A stretch of DNA of 19,145 nt from an uncultured Treponema sp. (GTDB lineage Bacteria > Spirochaetota > Spirochaetia > Treponematales > Treponemataceae): NCBI GenBank assembly GCA_937915735.1, contig CALGGS010000113.1:1-19145 (forward strand). The letters are read 5' to 3'. Numbering within the stretch: the first letter of the stretch is position 1; each line of letters begins with the position of its first letter. This document shows, one piece after another, positions 15,481-19,145 of this stretch. The notes under the pieces are model-generated. The model had not been told where the DNA came from and did not search any database. It saw nothing but the letters and a program-made list of their open reading frames with translations. Both the position numbers and the translations under genes were made by a program.

Positions 15481-15486
15481 AAAAAG

Positions 15487-15663
15487 ATGAGCAAAAAAAC
15501 ATTTAATCTTGTTGTCGGCGTTTCCGGCGGAATCGCCGCTATCGCCTCGGCCGTGGTCGCTTATGCGGAGCCAGCCTTCACGCCCGCCATTATCGGCGCA
15601 ATCGGGATTGCGGAGACCGCAACCACTGAAATCTGCTCGCTTTTCGTTAAGGATTCGAAATGA
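15487..15663 (+). CDS. Small holin-like membrane protein (58 aa)
   Basis: AAGGAG lies just upstream, inside the end of the 21-aa gene. There are two hydrophobic segments, LVVGVSGGIAAIASAVVAY and AFTPAIIGAIGIAETATTEI, joined by a short AEP turn and ending FVKDSK. A short two-span protein immediately after the endolysin fits a small holin or a capsid-proximal membrane protein. The stop overlaps the next ATG (ATGA at 15660). No enzymatic motif was seen. Confidence 0.65.
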   Translation: MSKKTFNLVVGVSGGIAAIASAVVAYAEPAFTPAIIGAIGIAETATTEICSLFVKDSK

Positions 15664-15881
15664 CGGAAGGCGAAGAGAAAAAGGAGCTGAAAGCTAAGAC
15701 CGTCTCACTTGTCGCAAAAATCACGGGTGCGGCGGTTGTGCTTGTCGGTTCGGTGCTGAAATGGGTCGGAGTGTTCCAGAACTGCGAGATTAACGAGCTC
15801 TGTATCGTTGGTTTCTCGGTCATGGGAATATTCGGGACTGTCGATTTGAATCTTCTTGCAGAGAAGTTTTCGAGGAGCTAG
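15660..15881 (+). CDS. Holin-like membrane protein (73 aa)
   Basis: Translationally coupled to the previous gene by ATGA, with AAGGA 8 bases upstream. A charged N-terminus (TEGEEKKELKAK) is followed by two membrane segments (ITGAAVVLVGSVLKWVGVF and LCIVGFSVMGIFGTVDLNLL) with NCEIN between. The layout suits a class II holin with both ends in the cytoplasm. It directly precedes the spanin-like gene. Which of the three membrane proteins in the cassette is the true holin cannot be told from sequence. Confidence 0.65.
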   Translation: MTEGEEKKELKAKTVSLVAKITGAAVVLVGSVLKWVGVFQNCEINELCIVGFSVMGIFGTVDLNLLAEKFSRS

Positions 15882-16121
15882 ATGAGTGCTAAAGACATTT
15901 TTTCAAAAATCGGTTTTGTTTTTTCTTGTGTCGGTGCTTTCATTGTTGCCGTGTTTCTCGGAAAAAAGCTACACGATAACGGAAAGCGAGCTGACAGAGA
16001 TTCTAACTCAGACCGACCGAATGATGCTGAAAGTAAACGAGCTGACAGAATCAGCGAAGAAGCTGGAGAGTCAGCGCAACGAATACATGACATTATCGAA
16101 CGAGTTAAGGCTAGAGGCTGA
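15882..16121 (+). CDS. Overlapping second-frame membrane protein (79 aa), alternative or partner spanin
   Basis: ATG at 15882, four bases before the GTG of the other frame and sharing the same GAGGAG. The product has one N-terminal membrane segment (IGFVFSCVGAFIVAVFLG) followed by a charged, helical tail (ADRISEEAGESAQRIHDIIE), the layout of an Rz-type inner-membrane spanin. The frame stays open for 79 codons inside the 111-aa gene. In lambda, Rz1 is likewise embedded in Rz in another frame. One of the two frames may be chance; codon-level conservation would decide. Confidence 0.4.
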   Translation: MSAKDIFSKIGFVFSCVGAFIVAVFLGKKLHDNGKRADRDSNSDRPNDAESKRADRISEEAGESAQRIHDIIERVKARG

Positions 16122-16221
16122 GACCGAAAAAAAGAAAAAAGAGTTTTGGCGTAACACTGCGATAACGATTTCTGCGAGCGTTATTGCCGGTGGAATCACT
16201 TATTACATTCTGAACAGATAA
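15886..16221 (+). CDS. Spanin-like protein (111 aa), GTG start
   Basis: GTG at 15886 lies 8 bases after GAGGAG (15872-15877), better spacing than the ATG at 15882. The product has an N-terminal signal (KTFFQKSVLFFLVSVLSLLP) ending LLPC-FS, a possible relaxed lipobox, then a coiled coil (LKVNELTESAKKLESQRNEY) and a C-terminal membrane segment NTAITISASVIAGGITYYIL. A lipoprotein-type N-end plus C-terminal inner-membrane anchor is the plan of unimolecular spanins (such as T1 gp11) that fuse inner and outer membranes at lysis. It follows endolysin and holins and is the last gene before the terminator. A whole second frame is overlapped (15882-16121). Confidence 0.65.
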   Translation: MLKTFFQKSVLFFLVSVLSLLPCFSEKSYTITESELTEILTQTDRMMLKVNELTESAKKLESQRNEYMTLSNELRLEAETEKKKKEFWRNTAITISASVIAGGITYYILNR

Positions 16222-16255
16222 AAAAAAGACCAGCTTAAAAAGCTGGCCTTTTCAT
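16220..16255. terminator. Bidirectional terminator between lysis operon and integrase
   Basis: CCAGCTT (16230-16236) pairs with AAGCTGG (16240-16246). On the plus strand it is followed by CCTTTTCATTTTT. On the minus strand the stem extends by a G-U and a G-C pair and is followed by eight T (plus-strand A at 16220-16227). It serves both convergent genes. Confidence 0.88.
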
Positions 16256-16315
16256 TTTTCATCGAGGAGATAGAAAAACGGTCTCATAGACACATTCAGA
16301 ATAAAGCCTTATCGC

Positions 16316-17374
16316 TTATTTGTCAATTAAATTTTCTATTTCTTTGAATAGGTCTTTCTGCCATTCGATGATTGACTGCAAGTCTTTTGCGTGGAAGTTC
16401 GTATAGGTGGCTTCTATCCCTCCCAGTGAGTGCCCCGCAATGGATTCAGCGAAAAGAGGATTCAGCCCGCTTGCTTTCGTGTCCGTGATGAAAAAGTGCC
16501 GGAAAGAGTGCAGGCACAAGCCCCTTTCCTCCCAGTTATCAAGGCTTCTTATAATGGGCTTCATTACATGCTTTATTCTCGCATGGTTGAAAGTCCATTT
16601 CTGAATCAACGGAATCAATTCTTGTGCTATCGGTATGATTCGCTTCCCCTTGTTTTTCAGTGGCGTGTAAGTCCCTATTTCCGTGAGCTGGCGGGAAAGC
16701 TCGATATAGGCTATATCACCGTCTTCCTTGATGTCGGCTTGTGTCACTCCGTAGCATTCAGAGAGCCTCATTCCTGTAAGGGCTAAGAGAATGAGGAACG
16801 GCCGCAGCTCTTCCGGGGCTTGCTGGCAAAGAAAAACGACTTCTTCCCGTCTGAAAGAATCCCTGTTGTTAGGGCGGGGGAGACTGCCGAATCCTTGCAG
16901 GGGATTCTTGTTTATCTTGTTGTCGAGAAAAGCGAATTTCATAATCGCATTGAATGTCTGGAATATGCCGTTAATCGTGTTCGCTTTCAAACCGTCTTTC
17001 AGGAGTTTCTGCCGGAAGTTTTTCAGGTCGGAGAAAGATATTTCCTGTAATTTTTTTGAGCCAAAGGCGGGCAAGATATGGAGCCTCAGATATTGACGGT
17101 GCTGCCTTAAAGAAGAATAAGCGAGCGGGTGCACCCTGTCTGTCACGAAAGGCGAGTCATCGTCAAAGAAATGCTCCGAATAGTCTGCGAGGGTGAGGCG
17201 GGCAAAACCCAGCTGATTTATCTTCAGCAATTCAAGGCAGTATTCCTCAGCGAGTTTTTTTCTTGTCTGCCCCGTAGTCTTCCCGCTTGTGCGGTAGCCG
17301 TCAGAGTCATAGGTCTTGTAATACCAGTAATTCCCCCGCTTGTAGAGGGTGAAAGGCTTCCTGTATCTTCCCAT
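16316..17374 (-). CDS. int: Tyrosine recombinase, phage integrase (352 aa)
   Basis: Integrates and excises the phage at attP/attB. Catalytic residues are all visible: R203 in ALTGMRLSEC, H289 and R292 in HSFRH, H315 in AGHSLGG and the nucleophile Y324 in ATYTNF; K240 or K242 in PLKNKGK is the probable catalytic Lys. The N-terminal arm-binding part (PFTLYKRGNYWYYKTYDSDG, RTSGKTTGQT) is followed by a SAM-like core-binding domain (residues 60-165). The start at 17374 is set by a perfect AAGGAGAT eight bases upstream; the frame is open 70 codons further but that part is not protein-like. It is transcribed leftward from the attP-candidate region and ends at the shared terminator. Confidence 0.93.
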   Translation of the reverse strand: MGRYRKPFTLYKRGNYWYYKTYDSDGYRTSGKTTGQTRKKLAEEYCLELLKINQLGFARLTLADYSEHFFDDDSPFVTDRVHPLAYSSLRQHRQYLRLHILPAFGSKKLQEISFSDLKNFRQKLLKDGLKANTINGIFQTFNAIMKFAFLDNKINKNPLQGFGSLPRPNNRDSFRREEVVFLCQQAPEELRPFLILLALTGMRLSECYGVTQADIKEDGDIAYIELSRQLTEIGTYTPLKNKGKRIIPIAQELIPLIQKWTFNHARIKHVMKPIIRSLDNWEERGLCLHSFRHFFITDTKASGLNPLFAESIAGHSLGGIEATYTNFHAKDLQSIIEWQKDLFKEIENLIDK

Positions 17375-17558
17375 TCGTATCTCCTTATTGTCTACAGTCT
17401 GAAAATATCTCTCTGCTACATAAGGAATTAAGAATCCTAAATGCATGGTAGGCGTGAATGTATGAGAGCATTTATCTTCATAAATCCTTATATTGCATAG
17501 GTTTTTATTTCCACTTCGGGAAAAGAAAAGAATCCTTTGCCCTGCATTTTGTGCACAG

Positions 17559-17581
17559 TTCTGTATACAATTCTGTATACA
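17559..17581. repeat. Two direct copies of TTCTGTATACA
   Basis: TTCTGTATACA at 17559-17569 and again at 17571-17581, a period of 12 bases, each with the palindrome GTATAC. They lie 185 bases upstream of the integrase start, a fitting place for integrase arm sites or an excisionase/repressor operator. Confidence 0.7.
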
Positions 17582-17644
17582 CACCTTGCTTTTCTGGAAT
17601 CCTCATGTTAATCTTTTCATGTCATAAATCCTCTGTATGGTTCG

Positions 17645-17683
17645 AGGCCGCCCTTTTGACTGTTTTCGGGGCGGCCTTTTTTT
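17645..17683 (+). terminator. Plus-strand intrinsic terminator with no gene upstream
   Basis: AGGCCGCCC (17645-17653) pairs with GGGCGGCCT (17669-17677) over a 15-base loop, followed by seven T. There is no plus-strand gene for more than 1.4 kb upstream; the facing gene is antisense. Confidence 0.8.
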
Positions 17684-17685
17684 GC

Positions 17686-17763
17686 CATGTTTAAAACATG
17701 TTTTTATCATGGTCTAAACCACTTTGAGAAAAACTGCGTAAATACGCATTTATTCTCAAAGTG
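17686..17763. repeat. Palindrome and nested double hairpin
   Basis: CATGTTT-A-AAACATG is perfect at 17686-17700. Further on, CACTTTGAGAA (17720-17730) pairs with TTCTCAAAGTG (17753-17763), and inside it TGCGTA (17735-17740) pairs with TACGCA (17743-17748). The outer stem is 11 bp, the inner 6 bp. Confidence 0.85.
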
Positions 17764-17779
17764 CCGAAAATGACCATAT

Positions 17780-17870
17780 ACGCGTTGTTTTCGGCTCGGT
17801 GGGGTAATTTGTCGATTTTTTGTTTTGAATCGATTCTAGACCCCTTCCTGTGCGTCTGTGAGGGTTTTAA
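17780..17870 (-). repeat. Dispersed non-coding element, copy B
   Basis: On the minus strand it reads CTCACAGACGCAC (17862-17850), then 36 bases, then GACAAATTACCC (17813-17802) and ACCGAGCCGAAAACAACG. This matches copy A before the portal gene. Its first bases overlap the end of the repressor gene. A putative 28-codon ORF (minus strand from 17777) begins just after it but is not convincing. Confidence 0.7.
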
Positions 17871-18247
17871 CAGTCTTTCACGATTGCTATTTTTCCGTTA
17901 TCTCCCCTCAACGCCCTGTAAAGTGATTTTTTCATCGCTATGTATGCCATGAGCTCGACCTTATCCTCCGGGAGGAGCCCGGCGGCCTCTTTCAGAAGAT
18001 TCTTCTCAAAGTCTGAAAGCTCAGGTTCGGATTTTTTGGATTCGTCTTTCTCTCCCGTGACAAGATACTCCAGCGACACATTGAGGAAGTCCGCGATTTT
18101 AAGGGCCGTGTCGGCGGCGGGAATGGAATCTTTTTTAAACCATGAGCGGACGGTAGGGTCAGGAACTTCTATTGCCCTAGAAAGCTCGGCTTTCGAGACT
18201 TGGAGAAAATCCATTTCTTCTAATACCCTTTGCAAGAACCCATTCAT
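17867..18247 (-). CDS. HTH repressor, CI-like without protease domain (126 aa)
   Basis: The N-terminal HTH (residues 5-65) reads VSKAELSRAIEVPDPTVRSW then SIPAADTALKIADFLNVSLE, a typical Cro/C1-type fold. The C-part (~55 residues; LSDFEKNLLKEAAGLLPEDK) is helical and could dimerise. No LexA/S24 peptidase domain exists, so RecA-triggered self-cleavage is unlikely. Two starts are possible: ATG at 18247 (MNGFLQRV, matching usual HTH beginnings) or at 18292 (15 residues more); neither has a Shine-Dalgarno. It is divergent from the 18407 gene, with operators between. It presumably keeps lysogeny. Confidence 0.82.
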   Translation of the reverse strand: MNGFLQRVLEEMDFLQVSKAELSRAIEVPDPTVRSWFKKDSIPAADTALKIADFLNVSLEYLVTGEKDESKKSEPELSDFEKNLLKEAAGLLPEDKVELMAYIAMKKSLYRALRGDNGKIAIVKDC

Positions 18248-18322
18248 TATTTCATTTTCGACTATTTTTGTATAAAAATCTAAAAAAATCATTAAAAATC
18301 ACGAAAAATGTATAAAAATCTG

Positions 18323-18351
18323 TTGACAATCATTATAAATCACGGTAATCT
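18323..18351 (+). promoter_or_regulatory. Rightward (lytic-side) promoter
   Basis: TTGACA at 18323-18328 (perfect -35), a spacer of exactly 17 bases, and TAATCT at 18346-18351 as -10. It faces the DUF6948-like gene at 18407 and contains the middle operator-like repeat. Confidence 0.8.
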
Positions 18352-18360
18352 ATTCTTGAA
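18332..18360 (-). promoter_or_regulatory. Leftward (repressor) promoter
   Basis: On the minus strand TTCAAG (18360-18355), a 17-base spacer, and a perfect TATAAT (18337-18332). It overlaps the rightward promoter nearly completely, so the two cannot fire together. The leader before the repressor would be about 33 or 78 bases, depending on its start. Confidence 0.65.
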
Positions 18361-18406
18361 ATCGTGAGAAATCACGATAAACATCACACAAAGCGAGGTA
18401 AACAAA

Positions 18407-18691
18407 ATGGAGACAAGAAAGATTGTCAGGGCGAACGGTGCCGGAGTGTTCTTCGGCGAAATCAAGGAAAAGGACGGGGACAGGGTCGTGATGACCAACG
18501 CCCGGCGGCTTTGGTACTGGGTGGGGGCGGCAAGCCTTTCACAGCTTGCACAGACTGGCACTGTTTCCCCTGACAGTTGCAAATTCCCCGTTGCAGTTGA
18601 CGAGGTGGAAATCTTTAACGTCATCGAGATTCTTTCTGTTACGGAAGAAGCTGCAAAAACTATTGATTCGGTAAAAATATGGAAAGCATAG
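18407..18691 (+). CDS. DUF6948-like early phage protein (94 aa)
   Basis: GAGG lies 8 bases before the ATG. The sequence contains VVMTNARRLWYWVGAASLSQ, LAQTGTVSPDSCKFPVAVDE and a C-terminal IEILSVTEEAAKTIDSVKIW. This agrees with my memory of the DUF6948 family, small proteins common near the early genes of temperate phages; function unknown. It holds the position of cro, first gene under the rightward promoter, but shows no HTH, so it is not an obvious Cro. The end overlaps the next ORF. Confidence 0.7.
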   Translation: METRKIVRANGAGVFFGEIKEKDGDRVVMTNARRLWYWVGAASLSQLAQTGTVSPDSCKFPVAVDEVEIFNVIEILSVTEEAAKTIDSVKIWKA

Positions 18692-18819
18692 AATCAGCGT
18701 TTGAAAAGTTTTTGTCCGGCTACGGCTACTGCTACGGCACCGGCTTCGGTTTCGGCAACGGCAAAGGCACCGGCAAAGGCGACGGCTACGGCTTCGGCGC
18801 CAGCTACGGCAAAGGCTTC
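18679..18819 (+). CDS. Gly-rich phage protein, N-terminal part only
   Basis: ATG at 18679 lies inside the end of the previous gene. The product begins MESIESAFEKFLSGYGYCYG and continues with alternating Gly and Tyr/Phe/Lys/Asp/Thr (GTGFGFGNGKGTGKG). I recall phage genes with such a Gly/Tyr stretch followed by a conserved C-terminal domain. That second domain is missing here: the frame runs on, without stop, into UMP kinase sequence from about 18811-18829. The simplest reading is that the real gene is cut by a false join in GGC-rich sequence. Function unknown. Confidence 0.5.
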
Positions 18820-19110
18820 GGCGCCGGCACCGGCAATCCCTATTTTTCCACCGACACCACGGCGGCTCTCCGAGCGGCTGAGATAGAGGCGGATGTCATT
18901 TTGATGGCCAAAAAGGGAACCGACGGCATTTACGACTCCGACCCCAATAAAAATCCCCAAGCCAAAAGATTCAATCAGCTAAAATACATCGACATCCTCA
19001 ATCAGGGGCTAAATGTGATGGACTCCACCGCCACGTCGCTGTGTATGGATAATAAAATCCAGTTGGTAGTCTTTAACATCGACCCCCACGAAAACATTCT
19101 CAAGGCGACC
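18820..19110 (+). pseudogene. pyrH: C-terminal fragment of UMP kinase (probable foreign contig piece)
   Basis: The frame reads GAGTGNPYFSTDTTAALRAA, EIEADVILMAKKGTDGIYDS, then DPNKNPQAKRF, LNQGLNVMDSTATSLCMDNK and VVFNIDPHENILKA. This is the C-terminal ~95 residues of PyrH (UMP to UDP), closest in memory to Bacillota-type enzymes. The N-terminal ~145 residues, with the nucleotide-binding Lys/Gly motifs, are absent. The last ~12 residues are replaced by fold-back sequence. It is in frame with the phage Gly-rich ORF only because GTGN looks like the repeat. A housekeeping fragment here is most easily explained by chimeric assembly; a real capture is possible but less likely. Confidence 0.8.
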
Positions 19111-19135
19111 TTGAGAATGTTTTCGTGGGGGGTCG
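19080..19135. repeat. Fold-back inverted repeat at contig end
   Basis: The 26 bases at 19080-19105 (from CGACCCCCACG to TCTCAAGG) are repeated in inverse at 19109-19135 with one extra G, with only three bases between. It disrupts the end of the pyrH coding sequence. Such short-loop perfect inversions at contig ends are typical of amplification or read-chimera artefacts. Confidence 0.85.
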
Positions 19136-19145
19136 GATTCAGGGT

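Larger units (their letters stand above)
17375..17866. other. Non-coding stretch between integrase and repressor; attP candidate
   Basis: About 490 bases without a convincing gene. It holds 12-bp direct repeats (17559-17581), a plus-strand terminator with no gene in front of it (17645-17683), a perfect palindrome (17686-17700), a nested double hairpin (17720-17763) and copy B of the dispersed element (about 17781-17870). Next to an integrase such density suggests the attachment site with arm-type sites. No core sequence can be named without attB or the other junction. Confidence 0.5.
18287..18378. promoter_or_regulatory. Three operator-like 18-bp repeats
   Basis: AATCATTAAAAATCACGA (18287-18304), AATCATTATAAATCACGG (18328-18345) and AATCGTGAGAAATCACGA (18360-18377). 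The third is an inverted repeat ATCGTG-N6-CACGAT (18361-18378). The centre one sits in both promoters. A second direct repeat, TGTATAAAAATCT, occurs at 18269-18281 and 18309-18321. Confidence 0.7.

Noticed and set aside
17375..17584. Longer integrase starting at 17584
   Set aside because: The additional 70 residues are Cys/Asn rich from the 12-bp repeats and not like an integrase; AAGGAGAT supports the start at 17374.
17625..17660. tRNA 3' end (GGTTCGAGGCC)
   Set aside because: The flanking bases do not form a T-stem and no acceptor or anticodon arm is present.
17458..17694. Plus-strand ORF of 78 codons before the orphan terminator
   Set aside because: It spans the direct repeats and the terminator stem and has no ribosome binding site; Phe/Cys-rich chance frame.
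17691..17777. 28-codon minus-strand ORF after copy B
   Set aside because: It runs through the nested hairpin, has no ribosome binding site and no recognisable protein character.
18694..18960. Ala-rich open frames on both strands in the GGC-rich region
   Set aside because: Frame shadows of the Gly-rich repeat and of pyrH.

Overview
The window is most of the structural, lysis and lysogeny part of a temperate, tailed, podovirus-like phage or prophage. It ends in what look like assembly artefacts. There is no terminase, polymerase or other replication gene, so the genome is incomplete. The host cannot be fixed from sequence alone. The spanin-like lysis protein argues for a diderm host. Several genes carry Shine-Dalgarno sites (AAGGAG, GAGGAG). 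The integrase N-terminus and the tail fibre resemble, from memory, phages of gut or oral spirochaetes such as Treponema. That host call is a low-confidence inference.

Layout, left to right. Positions 1-9142 hold a rightward tail and ejection operon: a 5'-truncated tail fibre with two kinds of tandem repeat, a 59-aa protein, an HExxH protein, a tail adaptor with a large insertion, a 38-aa coiled coil, a 988-aa nozzle-like protein, and a block of internal or ejection proteins, one ending in an S74-type self-processing domain. The block closes with an intrinsic terminator at 9151. Positions 9341-13157 hold portal, scaffold and major capsid, with a terminator at 13231. Positions 13337-16221 hold two small proteins, a D12-class adenine methylase with an 11-unit 9-bp repeat, a CHAP endolysin, three small membrane proteins and a spanin-like protein overlapping a second membrane-protein frame. 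A bidirectional terminator at 16230 separates this from the leftward tyrosine integrase (16316-17374). A 492-bp non-coding stretch rich in inverted repeats follows. It is a good place for attP.

The lysogeny switch lies at 17867-18691: a leftward HTH repressor and a rightward DUF6948-like gene, separated by overlapping divergent promoters and three 18-bp operator-like repeats. After that a Gly-rich phage ORF runs, inside low-complexity GGC-rich sequence, into the C-terminal third of a bacterial (Bacillota-type) UMP kinase. The last ~65 bases are a fold-back hairpin. Both features suggest a chimeric contig end. The left edge also falls in a direct repeat.

The two observations that ordinary annotation would miss are: (1) five genes without a Shine-Dalgarno have a CTAATT block at exactly -12 to -7 and T at -1 before ATG; (2) a diverged ~80-100 bp non-coding element occurs twice in opposite orientations, before the portal operon (about 9190-9283) and just after the repressor (about 17780-17870), sharing a 13-mer and a 12-mer at nearly the same spacing.
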